From a virus: a DNA stretch of 33,711 nt. Shown in pieces: positions 6,027-14,648 of the stretch (within the stretch, counting starts at the first letter, position 1; each line of letters opens with the position of its first letter). The translations under genes and the position numbers were made by a program. The notes under the pieces are model-generated. The model ran no database searches. It was not told the origin of the DNA and saw nothing but the letters and a program-made list of their open reading frames with translations. The stretch is from positions 1 to 33,711 of the IMG/VR virus record IMGVR_UViG_3300038825_001249; one strand, written 5' to 3'.

Positions 6027-6767
6027 ATGACTAAGAGAAAATCATTCATTATTCACATTGACAGTTTAAATATACTTGATGAACTAAGTGATGATCAAGC
6101 TGGTAAATTATTTAAAGCAATCAAAGCTCACCAGTTGGGTGATGAATTTGAATTCGATGCTTTAACGCGAATAGCTTTTTCACCATTTAAAAATCAGTTC
6201 AGTAGAGATGATGAAAAGTACATAAAGCTTTGTGAAAAGAACAGGTTAATAGCAGAAAAAAGGTATAGCACCAAACCTACCACTGGTGTTTCTGGTAACG
6301 ACTCGTTACCAAGTACCACCAAATCTACCGATAATGATAGTAAGAGTAAGAGTGATAGTAAGAATGATAGTGATAGTAATAGTAAAGAGATAGTAACTAA
6401 GTCAGCTAAAGCTAACCCTTCTTTCGAATTGTTTAAATATTGGTGTGACGTTATGGGTAAAAACATTTCAACCAGCAAACTAACTCCTAAACGTGACAAA
6501 GCAATCAAAGCCCGGTTGAAAGAAGGTTATTCATTTGAACAAATCAAAGAAGCTATTAACGGTTGCCGTAATGATCCGTTCTCCATGGGTCAAAACGACA
6601 GACAGAAAAAGTTTAATGATATTGAATTAATTTGTCGCAGTGGTGAAAAACTAGAAAGCTTCCTAGAAGTAACTGTTCAGCAAACAGGTAATAAGCGAGA
6701 TATAAACGCCATAGGTACTGATTTTTCAACAATACCTGAAGGCTTTAACCGTGAAAAACCTTATTAA
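6027..6767 (+). CDS. Replication initiator (O-like) with N-terminal DUF6291 domain
   Basis: This is a 246-residue protein in three parts. The N-terminal 75 residues (KRKSFIIHIDSL, LSDDQAGKLFKAIKAH, KNQFSRDDEKYIKLCEKNR) match DUF6291, which is common at the front of phage replication proteins. A linker of about 45 residues is nearly all S, D, N, K and T. The C-terminal domain (FELFKYWCDVMGK, LTPKRDKAIKARLKEGYS, NGCRNDPFSMG) resembles the C-terminal domain of phage replisome organisers that contacts the helicase loader. The start ATG at 6027 follows AAGGTG; an upstream in-frame start would overlap the regulator gene. The DnaC-like gene follows directly. Confidence 0.75.
   Translation: MTKRKSFIIHIDSLNILDELSDDQAGKLFKAIKAHQLGDEFEFDALTRIAFSPFKNQFSRDDEKYIKLCEKNRLIAEKRYSTKPTTGVSGNDSLPSTTKSTDNDSKSKSDSKNDSDSNSKEIVTKSAKANPSFELFKYWCDVMGKNISTSKLTPKRDKAIKARLKEGYSFEQIKEAINGCRNDPFSMGQNDRQKKFNDIELICRSGEKLESFLEVTVQQTGNKRDINAIGTDFSTIPEGFNREKPY
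6331..6392 (+). repeat. Degenerate AGTRAK/GATAGT-type hexamer tract inside the initiator gene
   Basis: About ten imperfect 6-base units (GATAGT, AAGAGT, AATGAT and similar) run in frame and encode the Ser/Asp/Lys/Asn linker between the two domains of the replication protein. Such tracts can gain or lose units by slippage without a frameshift. Confidence 0.7.
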
Positions 6768-6783
6768 TTAACTGGTGATCAAA

Positions 6784-7494
6784 ATGTCAGCAAAAGAAAT
6801 TTTAGCCAAAGCAATACACCTTGCTAAAACAGGGGGTTTAAAATATTCAGAAGAAGATTTACTTAGACTTCGTGAGCAAGGCGCTATTGAGGCCGCGAAA
6901 GCTTTTGATACTAGAAGGCATGAAGCGGCGGTTAACTCAATTGTGGGCCGCTCTGGAATCCTGCCAGTACACCAAAGGTGTTCACTTGATAATTTTATTG
7001 TAAATAACAAAGAACAAGCTGAAGCGCGTAATTTTGCAAAATACTACATTGATTATTTTAATACTAATAATGGTTCATGTTTTATTTTTTCCGGCAACAC
7101 TGGGACGGGTAAAAATCATTTGTCAGCGGCAATATGTAATTCATTAATGTCAATTGGCAAAAGATGCTTAATCATTACTATTTCAGAGTTAATGATCAAA
7201 ATGCGGAAGTGTTACGGTACTGATGCTGAATATTCTGAAGATGAATTTATTAAACAACTAATCAAATATGATTTATTAATAATTGATGAAATTGGCGTAA
7301 ACAAAGGTACTGATGCTGAAAAAATGCTTCTTAATCAAGTTGTAGATCAGCGTACCGGGAATTTAAAACCCGTTGGCATTTTAACGAATCTTGATGCTAA
7401 TGAATTAACCAAAATGTTAGGCCCTAGAATAATAGACCGATTAAAAGCCAATAACGGGCAATGGCTGTTTTTTAATTGGGGGAGTTACAGATAA
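6784..7494 (+). CDS. DnaC-like helicase loader (AAA+ ATPase)
   Basis: This is a 236-residue ATPase of the DnaC/IstB type that would load host DnaB helicase onto the phage origin. Walker A is GNTGTGKN (about residues 104-111) and Walker B is LLIIDEIG (about 164-171). A sensor-like TNLD follows, and the C-terminus has DRLKANNGQWLFFNW. Unlike many phage DnaC proteins there is no cysteine cluster in the N-terminal 70 residues. The start at 6784 is preferred over the in-frame GTG at 6775. It follows the initiator gene closely, the classic O-P arrangement. Confidence 0.88.
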   Translation: MSAKEILAKAIHLAKTGGLKYSEEDLLRLREQGAIEAAKAFDTRRHEAAVNSIVGRSGILPVHQRCSLDNFIVNNKEQAEARNFAKYYIDYFNTNNGSCFIFSGNTGTGKNHLSAAICNSLMSIGKRCLIITISELMIKMRKCYGTDAEYSEDEFIKQLIKYDLLIIDEIGVNKGTDAEKMLLNQVVDQRTGNLKPVGILTNLDANELTKMLGPRIIDRLKANNGQWLFFNWGSYR

Positions 7495-7775
7495 TGAAAT
7501 ACATAACAAACGTTCAAACCGATAAAGGCGTAAAACATATTATTGATTGTGGTAATGGCAACGAAGAAATACTTCAGCCCGAAGGAGTTTATCAATATGG
7601 TGATAAGAAAGGTCTTCCATTTTTCCAGCCTTTTTATGAACTAAAGGTTTTTAAAGATTTTACATTTATGTTTACAAGTAATTCTCACCGTTCAACGCAC
7701 TTAGCACAAATTGTTGTTGGTATAGAAAAAGTTAAATTCATTGTTGAGCATTTAAAAGGTAAAAACCATGAGTAA
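7494..7775 (+). CDS. Hypothetical early protein, 93 aa
   Basis: The ATG overlaps the stop of the helicase loader (TAATG) and has a strong GGGGGAG ribosome site. The protein is predicted to be beta-rich (YITNVQTDKGVKHIIDCGNG, FFQPFYELKVFKDF). No motif is recognised. Tight coupling with neighbours makes it a real gene; function unknown. Confidence 0.7.
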   Translation: MKYITNVQTDKGVKHIIDCGNGNEEILQPEGVYQYGDKKGLPFFQPFYELKVFKDFTFMFTSNSHRSTHLAQIVVGIEKVKFIVEHLKGKNHE

Positions 7776-7971
7776 AAAATTATTAGTAGAACAAGATTGT
7801 ATTATTGAACGCTTTAAAATAGTTGAAGATAAATCACCTTTACCTATTCTTGATGTTCAATTTGATGGTAAAAGCATTTCAATTGCTGATTTAGTTCATG
7901 TTGCTAATCAGCTGGCAAGTGCTTTGAATGATCGCGGTTGTTATTTTGAGGTGAAGAAAAATGGCTTGTGA
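7768..7971 (+). CDS. Hypothetical early protein, 67 aa
   Basis: It overlaps the preceding gene by 8 bases and the next by 11, typical of packed nin-like regions. One central helix (ISIADLVHVANQLASALND) follows a beta-like part. No known family. Confidence 0.65.
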   Translation: MSKKLLVEQDCIIERFKIVEDKSPLPILDVQFDGKSISIADLVHVANQLASALNDRGCYFEVKKNGL

Positions 7972-8188
7972 TATATGCGATAAAAAAGGAACTCCTTTAG
8001 AAGATATTGTTCCTGACTATCAAACTAAAGATATTAAGTGTGTTTGCGCTGAATGTGCCAGTAGAGTTAACGATCACTTATGGAAGTTAAGGGCAATGTC
8101 TCGAAAGCAAGAGAATGTTTTCTTAAAGCTTTTCATGAAAGAAAGAAAAGTTAATTTGGCAACAAGTGAGGTTGATAAAAATGCTTGA
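7961..8188 (+). CDS. Small zinc-ribbon protein (first of a pair)
   Basis: This is a 75-residue protein with CDICDKKG (residues 3-10) and CVCAEC (residues 28-33), giving a C-x2-C...C-x-C-x2-C zinc-ribbon arrangement, then a basic helix. It overlaps the next gene, which has the same layout. A DNA- or RNA-binding accessory role in the early region is likely but not shown. Confidence 0.68.
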   Translation: MACDICDKKGTPLEDIVPDYQTKDIKCVCAECASRVNDHLWKLRAMSRKQENVFLKLFMKERKVNLATSEVDKNA

Positions 8189-8381
8189 AGAAAGTGATTT
8201 TGATATTGATTGCCCCGGTTGCGATACACCAATAACAATTGAAAACGCTGGTGGTTACCGTTGCTTTTGTGAAAAGTGTGTTAGTGCAATGCCTTCAATC
8301 CCTAATGGTGGCCTTGGTTATAATATAACTGGTAAATACCCTGATTTTAAATGGGAGGTTAGCGAATATGAGTCAGACTAG
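8181..8381 (+). CDS. Small zinc-ribbon protein (second of a pair)
   Basis: This is a 66-residue acidic protein with CPGCD near residue 11 and CFCEKC near residue 28, the same cysteine spacing as the previous gene. The ATG at 8181 follows a GAGG ribosome site; an upstream in-frame GTG at 8166 is less likely. It overlaps the 3' end of its neighbour. The matching cysteine layout suggests an old duplication with strong divergence. Function unknown. Confidence 0.66.
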   Translation: MLEESDFDIDCPGCDTPITIENAGGYRCFCEKCVSAMPSIPNGGLGYNITGKYPDFKWEVSEYESD

Positions 8382-8592
8382 TTTTGATTTTCCATTAACT
8401 GAATTTGAAAAAGCAACAGCTGAACAATTAGTTTCTTATAAAATCGCTAAGAGTGAAAAAGAAACTGATGCAAGTGTAAAGCGTAGAATATCAGCTATGA
8501 TCAAAAGCGATAAATTAATAACTGAAGTTAAAGCGCTTGTTCATAAATGGAATAGCAAACGAATTAAATTAGGATTAAAGCCCTTTAAATAA
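8368..8592 (+). CDS. Small basic helical protein
   Basis: This is a 74-residue protein. An acidic N-terminus (FDFPLTEFEKATAEQL) is followed by lysine-rich helices ending KWNSKRIKLGLKPFK. It overlaps the upstream gene by 14 bases, with a GGGAGG ribosome site inside it. No family recognised. Confidence 0.65.
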   Translation: MSQTSFDFPLTEFEKATAEQLVSYKIAKSEKETDASVKRRISAMIKSDKLITEVKALVHKWNSKRIKLGLKPFK

Positions 8593-8618
8593 AAAAGCCT
8601 AACCGATTAAGGTTAGGC
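8591..8618 (-). terminator. Hairpin with U-tract on the minus strand
   Basis: GCCTAACC (8597-8604) and GGTTAGGC (8611-8618) form a perfect stem with a GATTAA loop. The run of six As at 8591-8596 makes it a good terminator only for leftward (minus-strand) transcription. No real leftward gene lies upstream of it, so it may block antisense transcription. On the plus strand it may just separate two gene groups. Confidence 0.55.
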
Positions 8619-8672
8619 GATCTTATTAACAACATGAAATACCACGTCCAAGCAGTGAAGGAACTATAACAC

Positions 8673-8843
8673 ATGAATAAAACAAGCGAAATAATAAAAA
8701 ACGAGTGTTGCGGAATTGGATTGCTCACAATTGAAAAAGAAGAATTAGTTAAGCAAGTTAAGACACTTGAAGCGGAAAAAGATTTTCTTGAAAACCAGCT
8801 TAAAAATGCAATAGCTAAAATACAAAGCGATAGCAAAAAATGA
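8673..8843 (+). CDS. Small coiled-coil protein, 56 aa
   Basis: The ATG at 8673 follows AAGGA by about 10 bases, and the stop overlaps the next start (ATGA at 8840-8843). The protein has a short N-terminus with a CC pair (NECCGIG), then a run of heptads (LVKQVKTLEAEKDFLENQL) typical of a parallel coiled coil. It may be an oligomerisation or inhibitor peptide. Not recognised, but the coupling supports it. Confidence 0.62.
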   Translation: MNKTSEIIKNECCGIGLLTIEKEELVKQVKTLEAEKDFLENQLKNAIAKIQSDSKK

Positions 8844-9283
8844 AAATTCAGATGATAAAAGAACCGGGCGGCTTGTTTCGTCCTGCTGATGATATGGAAT
8901 ATGAGAAAACAACCAAGTTTAAAACGGGTGAACCATATTTTGCAGAAATAAAACTTTCAAGAAATCCGGCATTTTTACGAAAAACAATGGTTTTCTTTCG
9001 TTTCTGTTTTGCTCATTGGAATGGTGACAACGTTTATGAGTTTTGCTCTCCAACAGAGCAATTCGAACGTTTTAGAAAAGATTTAACGATACTTGCAGGT
9101 TTTTATGTTCAAACGCCTAGGTTAGACGGAACATTAAGAACTGAAGCCGAATCATTGTCATTTGAAAATATGTCAGAAGAGCGCTTTCAGGAATGTTACT
9201 TAGCCTTGATTCGCGCATCGTTAAAACATATTTTTCACAATGCTGATGTAAACACTGAAAATCAACTGATGGGTTTTTTCTAA
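8840..9283 (+). CDS. DUF1367 phage protein
   Basis: The 147-residue protein matches DUF1367, a family found in nin-type regions of lambdoid and related phages. Typical segments are LSRNPAFLRKTMVFFRFCF near residue 38, then FERFRKDLTILAGFY (about residues 73-87) and the C-terminal YLALIRASLKHIF. Its biochemical role is not established. It is coupled by overlap to both neighbours and lies just before the NinG-like gene, as in other phages. Confidence 0.82.
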   Translation: MKIQMIKEPGGLFRPADDMEYEKTTKFKTGEPYFAEIKLSRNPAFLRKTMVFFRFCFAHWNGDNVYEFCSPTEQFERFRKDLTILAGFYVQTPRLDGTLRTEAESLSFENMSEERFQECYLALIRASLKHIFHNADVNTENQLMGFF

Positions 9284-9501
9284 TGATCACTTATAACGAT
9301 ATAGCAACAAGGGAAGATAAAATATTTCTTTCAAATGCCCGGCGATCACTTGGTAAACATAAATTTGAATCATTAATTCCAAAGGTTAAAGTTGTTTTTC
9401 GTGAAGCTTACAATGACGAGCCAAACGAAAATAAAAAAGAGAATATTGCAAGACGAGCGGCAAATATGATTTATACAACAGCCATTAATGAAAAGGTTTA
9501 A
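9283..9501 (+). CDS. Hypothetical protein between DUF1367 and NinG
   Basis: This is a 72-residue basic protein. It has an N-terminal YNDIATREDKIFL segment, then two helices rich in K, R and N. Its start overlaps the DUF1367 stop by one base (TAATG). No motif recognised. Confidence 0.65.
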   Translation: MITYNDIATREDKIFLSNARRSLGKHKFESLIPKVKVVFREAYNDEPNENKKENIARRAANMIYTTAINEKV

Positions 9502-9504
9502 AAC

Positions 9505-10137
9505 ATGCCAGTAGCAAAACTAAAATGTAAGTGTGGCTGTAAAAAATATCAGCTTCGTGAAAAGGTAGCAAAATACCCTTACGGCAACTTTTTCGACAAG
9601 TCACACGCGGATAAATGGATTGAGGATAAATATAAGCGCGATATAGCAAAGAAACTAGCGAAACTTAAGCAAGTAGCAGTTAAAGAAAAGAAAGCTTTTA
9701 ACAAAGAGACTAAGCGCCGAAAAGAAGCCATCAAAAAAAGAACGGGTGAAAATGGCTTTTATGACAACTTAAAAACTCAATTGCATAAATATATTAAGCA
9801 CGTACTTCGAAAAGGCGAACCATGTTATACATGCGGCAAACTTCAACGAGTAGGTGATTCAGGCCAAGCTTTTCACGTTGGTCATTTTATACCACAAAAG
9901 TCAGTTGATCCCCGGCGGTTTATGTTAATCAATTTAAGAATGCAATGTTACAAATGTAATACGCATAATTCAGGCATGAGGGCCGAATATAGACAGCGAT
10001 TAATTGAAGAAATTGGCCTTGAAAAAGTTGAATGGCTTGAATGTGACGCGAATCATAAAGAGCTAAAAGATCAATACCCTGAGATTTCCGATATAAAAGC
10101 AGAAACATCAAGGTATAGAAAGTTAGCCATAAAATAA
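9505..10137 (+). CDS. ninG: NinG/Rap-like recombination protein
   Basis: The 210-residue protein resembles lambda NinG (Rap), which binds and resolves branched recombination intermediates. It starts with a KCKCGCK zinc motif. A long lysine-rich helix (about residues 36-80) follows. The C-terminal half has an HNH-like zinc fold: C107/C110 (CYTC), H124 and H127 (HVGHFIP), C148/C151 (CYKC) and HNSG. NinG acts in the same recombination process as the Bet-exonuclease pair encoded leftward. It is the last gene before the strong terminator at 10144. Confidence 0.85.
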   Translation: MPVAKLKCKCGCKKYQLREKVAKYPYGNFFDKSHADKWIEDKYKRDIAKKLAKLKQVAVKEKKAFNKETKRRKEAIKKRTGENGFYDNLKTQLHKYIKHVLRKGEPCYTCGKLQRVGDSGQAFHVGHFIPQKSVDPRRFMLINLRMQCYKCNTHNSGMRAEYRQRLIEEIGLEKVEWLECDANHKELKDQYPEISDIKAETSRYRKLAIK

Positions 10138-10143
10138 ATAATT

Positions 10144-10169
10144 GCCCGGAGTTAACCGGGCTTTTTTTT
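10144..10169 (+). terminator. Strong terminator between converging operons
   Basis: GCCCGG (10144-10149) pairs with CCGGGC (10156-10161) around AGTTAA and is followed by eight Ts. It ends the rightward early operon. The tail-fibre stop codon lies within its T-run, so it separates the two converging transcripts. Confidence 0.9.
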
Positions 10170-12330
10170 AAGCTACTACCCTTCCCAATCCAACAGGAAT
10201 CCATTTACCTGACAAGCTCATTACAAAAGTACTTCCAGTGTAATGGCCTGTTCCGCTGCCTAGCGTAAAATTAGTGCCTCCAACCTCCATGTGTGCGCCA
10301 TCGTTAAACTCTACGCCCCAAGTATCACCGTAAACATATATTTTTCTTCCGACCTTGATCCCATCCGAACTAATCTGACAATTCAGCCTGTTTGCTCCGT
10401 TACCGTTAACCCTGTATTCGTCGATGCCATTGGTAACCGCTACTGTTGTACTGTCACCATTAAATGTCAGTGTTAGTGGGTTTGTAGTTTCAGTGCTACC
10501 ACCAGAACCGACTATGTTATTTATTCCTTCCTTATATTCCTTAGCTCCGAACTGTAAAACTAACGGCAAAGTATCGGTGTTCGTAACTGCCGGGCTTATA
10601 TATGAATTAGAATTTATTAACCATATCGAACCAGCTTTACATGAAACTTGTCTTTGATAATTGGAGTTATTATATCTAATCTTCCCTAATTCCGCGTTCA
10701 CTACTTCTGCTGTATCAGTAAATATCAAGTCTAAAATACCGCCTAAGTCAACAGTTACAGGATTACTTACAAGTATGTGGTTTGAAGCGTCTGCACCTCT
10801 AAATTCAACTATAGCCCCAGACTGTACCGATATTGAATTTAATGAACAGTTCTTTATTTCTTGACCAACCAGACCAGAAGCAACAAATTTAACGTTTGAG
10901 TTATTAAAAGCTAATATGCCAGTGTCCGCCGTATCTAACGTTAACTGTCCAGACATTGTTAATGTATCGCCAGCCGTTAACGTACTGGCAAGAATTGCAC
11001 AATTTTTAATGTCTGTTTGAGTTAAAGTAGTGGTAAATTCAAGTTGACCACCGCTTTCAGTTAATATACCTCTCGATGTTATTGTTTTATCTCTGCCATC
11101 ACACGTGACATTAAGAGAATGTACGTAGCTATCCATCCTGTGAGATGTTAGCAAGTTATTTACATTTGTTGATCCTGCGGCGGTAACTATATGAAAATCT
11201 TGAAGCCCGATCTGTCCTTGAGCATTATAGATCCCGTAAGAATAAGTGTCATTGGGCGCTATAACAACGTTGCTTGGTGTGGTTGAGTTTCCTTTTATGA
11301 CAATGCCACCAATTAAATCATTACCGTTTTTTTGTGTTCTTGCTGATATAAATTTACTGCTTGCAAATAATATTGCATCTCGAGGATACGATCCAGTAGG
11401 TAAATAACTTGTAGAAAAAATCCCATCATCAAGTTGAAGTGTTTGCTGATGCAATATTTCTATTATTGGGGGTATCTGATCATAAGCAAATTGTATTGTC
11501 TTAAAGGCATTTGAACCAGTGCCGAACCCATGAAGTAAATCATCAGTACCTAGCGCTTCATTAACAAAGTAAGTAACCGCTTTTTCAGTTATTAAAATTG
11601 AATTTCTTCTAAAGATTGCTAGTGTAGGAACTCCAGTACAAGCAAAGTAATTTATATTATCAATAGTCACTGTTGAAGCTAAAACCACATCACCAAAAAA
11701 CCCCCTTCCCATGTTAAATATTAATTCTTTAACACTTATAGTCTGATTCAATTTAATTGAAGTGTCAGATTGTGCCGACAATAAAGTATCATAACTAATA
11801 ACAACTTTATCATTTGCTATTTCTTCATTGCTCACGGTTGAAGGATCGTAGTTTTCTAGCCCTGTCAACCCACCGTTCCATCTAAGGCTAAACCCTGCAA
11901 TGGGATTAGGTAAAGATAAAGGCTTTGAACCTTGTTGGGATTGTGCAGAAACTAATGTTCTGTTGGTTACATCTTCAACTTTTTTAGCAATAGAAACAAC
12001 GCGATCAAAATCGTCATTTACTGTATCTGGTCTAAAGTCCCCGTTGTTTTGATAGTCTATTGATCGTGCTGATGGAACATTTGAAACAATAGTTACCAAG
12101 TCATTTGCATTAGCGCCAACCGATAAAATTACAGTACCCCCATCTTCATCACCCAAACCAGTTACAGTATAAGCGGTTGTCAAGTCGGTTGAATCATTGG
12201 CATCTTGACCGCTTGGGGTGATATAAACATTTAAATCAGTGCTTTCAAAAATCTTGAAAGTATAATTAAAGATAGCTTGGGATGCATTGGCTGTGTATTC
12301 GTTTCTTGCTGGTGATACTGTAATAGTCAT
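10168..12330 (-). CDS. Tail fibre or tailspike with T7-type N-terminal anchor
   Basis: This is a 720-residue virion protein and the last late gene. Residues 1-140 (TVSPARNEY, FNYTFKIFESTDLNVYI, VTGLGDEDGG, SIDYQNNGDFRPDTVNDDFDR) match the anchor that attaches T7-like fibres to the tail. The rest is beta-rich with repeated short strands (about residues 300-620, for example QTLQLDDGIF, GGIVIKGNST, LGKIRYNNSN). This suggests a right-handed beta-helix that binds or cleaves host surface sugar. No catalytic residues can be assigned. The ATG at 12330 follows a GAGG ribosome site and overlaps the upstream stop (ATGA); an upstream in-frame extension is unlikely. Confidence 0.82.
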   Translation of the reverse strand: MTITVSPARNEYTANASQAIFNYTFKIFESTDLNVYITPSGQDANDSTDLTTAYTVTGLGDEDGGTVILSVGANANDLVTIVSNVPSARSIDYQNNGDFRPDTVNDDFDRVVSIAKKVEDVTNRTLVSAQSQQGSKPLSLPNPIAGFSLRWNGGLTGLENYDPSTVSNEEIANDKVVISYDTLLSAQSDTSIKLNQTISVKELIFNMGRGFFGDVVLASTVTIDNINYFACTGVPTLAIFRRNSILITEKAVTYFVNEALGTDDLLHGFGTGSNAFKTIQFAYDQIPPIIEILHQQTLQLDDGIFSTSYLPTGSYPRDAILFASSKFISARTQKNGNDLIGGIVIKGNSTTPSNVVIAPNDTYSYGIYNAQGQIGLQDFHIVTAAGSTNVNNLLTSHRMDSYVHSLNVTCDGRDKTITSRGILTESGGQLEFTTTLTQTDIKNCAILASTLTAGDTLTMSGQLTLDTADTGILAFNNSNVKFVASGLVGQEIKNCSLNSISVQSGAIVEFRGADASNHILVSNPVTVDLGGILDLIFTDTAEVVNAELGKIRYNNSNYQRQVSCKAGSIWLINSNSYISPAVTNTDTLPLVLQFGAKEYKEGINNIVGSGGSTETTNPLTLTFNGDSTTVAVTNGIDEYRVNGNGANRLNCQISSDGIKVGRKIYVYGDTWGVEFNDGAHMEVGGTNFTLGSGTGHYTGSTFVMSLSGKWIPVGLGRVVA

Positions 12331-14648
12331 TTTATTTCCTCGGGTAAAGTTTGGCCTTTCTTCCACCAGTAATCTTGATTGAATTCTTTTTTACGCTTTT
12401 TCATTATGCGATTAAATTTTTTCTGTGCTTTAGGATCAGACATTAATTCTAATTGGTCGAATATAGCATTTTTAAATAAATGAGTTTGCCAAATATCCGG
12501 CGTATAACGATCAATAAATTGAATACTTTCGCTTAATACGTTTGTTTCTTCTCCTTTAAACGCTTGCTGAACATTACCTAAAGTTAAACTGGTTACTTTA
12601 TTAAACAGTTCACCAGTTGGCCCGGCTAACGTTTGTTCAATGCCACCACCAAATCTATTTTTATCACTAAAAACAAAATCACCCAATATGCCTAAGCCGC
12701 CGCCCTGCATAAAAGCGGCACCAACAAATTTTTCATCAACCGGGCGAGGTTCACGACCAGCCGCGATATCTTTCATTTGTAAAGCGGCACCACCTAAAGC
12801 AGATGTACTTGCGGCTAATAATCCAACATAAGAAAGCTTTTCGCCTATTGTTGATTGCATGGCGGCACGATAAAAATGCGTTGTCATGATTGTTATAGGG
12901 AATGATTTTAGCATCATAGCAGACCGCCAAGCTTGACCAGCTATTGAAGCGCGACCTAAGCCACCAGTGGTAAAAGCCCTAACCCTTGAATCAGGCGTTG
13001 GTACTGCAAAATCAGTTTCAGATAAAACCATTTGATGAAATTTCTTTCCACCGTCTTGAGTCATATCGGCAAACTTTGCGCCTTTATGTGTTAAAGGTTT
13101 TTGTGCTCTGAATACGTCCCAATCTTGTTCGCTAATTCCGTATGATGCAAAAGCCTTCTTGGTGCTTGGGTCTAAGTCATTGAATTTAATGGTAAAGTTA
13201 TCAGCAAGCATTGAAGAATATTCCATACCAAAAGCTTTTCGGCCTGCATCAGTCCAAGGGGCTAATAATGAAGCCCTCATTACGCCTTCAGCCATCTTTT
13301 GAGTTGCATCAGTGCCGTAAACATCAGCATAACGATTTGCACCAGTGGCGCGACCTTTCCAAGCTTCGGCAATCAAACCCATTTTAACGGCGGCTATTCT
13401 ATCGGCCTCGTTAGCTGGGTTCATTAAGCTCATTTGTTTATTCAATACTTTTAACGCTGGCAAGTTATTATATCTAGCTGTTATTGCTTGAAAGCCAATA
13501 TCACTAAAAGCAGATAAAAAAGCTTTGCCTAGTGTTGAAGCGGTTATTACATTTCTAACCGATTGCATAAAATCAGCAAGTGTTGTTAATTCGCCTTGGT
13601 TAATTCGCCCGGTTGCAACATCAAAAACCATTTCAGCAAATCGGCCTTGTCTTGGTTTGATCTCGCCTTCTTTTTTTACTTGATTTAATAAAGCGTCAAA
13701 AGTTGATTTTGGGCTAGTGCCGAATATTTCCATATTAGCAATATCATTAGCTTTTGAACTAACGTGATCAGTTAGTGTTGTGAAAATATCACCTTTACCG
13801 TAAACCTTTTGGTATTCAAGCCAAGAATCAGCATCTTTGAAGAATAAAAAGCGTCTTTCACTTCCTTTACGTGACAATTTAGCGCCCATTCTAGGTACAG
13901 TGAAATCTTTAGTTTTATTCAGCCCACCGCTAACAATAGTTTCAAAGGTAAAATCTAAAGCTTCATCAAATGCTTCATCAGTTAATTGATTGCCGTTATC
14001 ATCAAGCATGTTGTTTCTATCGAGCATTGGCGTTATTTTTTCTTTCCATAACGCTTTAGATTCTAATTCTGTTTTACCTTTAGCAAGTAATTCACGAGCA
14101 TCATGATTCTGAGGCATTAACCACTTTTCGTTTTTAGATATTGAACCGCCTTTAGCATTAAAATCAGTTCGAATAGTTTCAGTTACATCAGCCCATTGTT
14201 TAGCAAATTTCATTATCTGAGGATCATCAACCGCTTCACCATAAATAGCGCGAACAAGATTTCTAAGCCCGGCTTCATCTTGGCTAAAGCCTATATTACG
14301 AGTTCTGAAAACTGATAAAGCTTCAGCAAGCATTGAATCATATTTACCTTCATAAAACTTACCAAGGTATTCAACGTTAAAATATCCGGCTTTTCCTTTG
14401 GGATCTTTGGTTAAAAGGCTAATAAGCCCTTCATAAGCTCCGTTTGGGTGAGTTTTGATATTATCCCAAGCTTGAGACAATCTAACAGCCTGAATAGCCG
14501 CCTCTCGCTTTTGTCGTGATAAGTCAGTTAATACAGAATCAATTGCTAATTCAGGATCATCAGCCGCCTTTATTCGCTCAGCAATATCTTTTGTGATTTT
14601 GCCAGCCTTAAAAGCTATATCTATACATTTATCGAATTTAGATGGCAC
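12327..14648 (-). CDS. Large ejection (internal virion) protein
   Basis: This is a 773-residue protein in the position of T7 gp16-like ejection proteins, directly after another ejection protein and before the fibre. It is mostly helical. A hydrophobic, glycine- and alanine-rich part around residues 560-650 (LGRASIAGQAWRSAMMLK, LLAASTSALGG) could insert into the host membrane during DNA entry. The track frame opens at a TTG at 14666, but the GTG at 14648 has an AGAGG ribosome site at good distance and starts MPSKFDK like its neighbours. No transglycosylase motif is evident. Confidence 0.75.
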   Translation of the reverse strand: MPSKFDKCIDIAFKAGKITKDIAERIKAADDPELAIDSVLTDLSRQKREAAIQAVRLSQAWDNIKTHPNGAYEGLISLLTKDPKGKAGYFNVEYLGKFYEGKYDSMLAEALSVFRTRNIGFSQDEAGLRNLVRAIYGEAVDDPQIMKFAKQWADVTETIRTDFNAKGGSISKNEKWLMPQNHDARELLAKGKTELESKALWKEKITPMLDRNNMLDDNGNQLTDEAFDEALDFTFETIVSGGLNKTKDFTVPRMGAKLSRKGSERRFLFFKDADSWLEYQKVYGKGDIFTTLTDHVSSKANDIANMEIFGTSPKSTFDALLNQVKKEGEIKPRQGRFAEMVFDVATGRINQGELTTLADFMQSVRNVITASTLGKAFLSAFSDIGFQAITARYNNLPALKVLNKQMSLMNPANEADRIAAVKMGLIAEAWKGRATGANRYADVYGTDATQKMAEGVMRASLLAPWTDAGRKAFGMEYSSMLADNFTIKFNDLDPSTKKAFASYGISEQDWDVFRAQKPLTHKGAKFADMTQDGGKKFHQMVLSETDFAVPTPDSRVRAFTTGGLGRASIAGQAWRSAMMLKSFPITIMTTHFYRAAMQSTIGEKLSYVGLLAASTSALGGAALQMKDIAAGREPRPVDEKFVGAAFMQGGGLGILGDFVFSDKNRFGGGIEQTLAGPTGELFNKVTSLTLGNVQQAFKGEETNVLSESIQFIDRYTPDIWQTHLFKNAIFDQLELMSDPKAQKKFNRIMKKRKKEFNQDYWWKKGQTLPEEIK

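Noticed and set aside
8597-8618. GCCTAACC...GGTTAGGC looks like paired integron R boxes
   Set aside because: The stem has only a 6-base loop, no L boxes or extrahelical base, and no cassette with a matching box; it is a simple terminator-type hairpin.
8585-8836. Minus-strand open frame with a hydrophobic sequence
   Set aside because: It is a shadow of the coiled-coil gene at 8673-8843 and has no ribosome site or conserved features.
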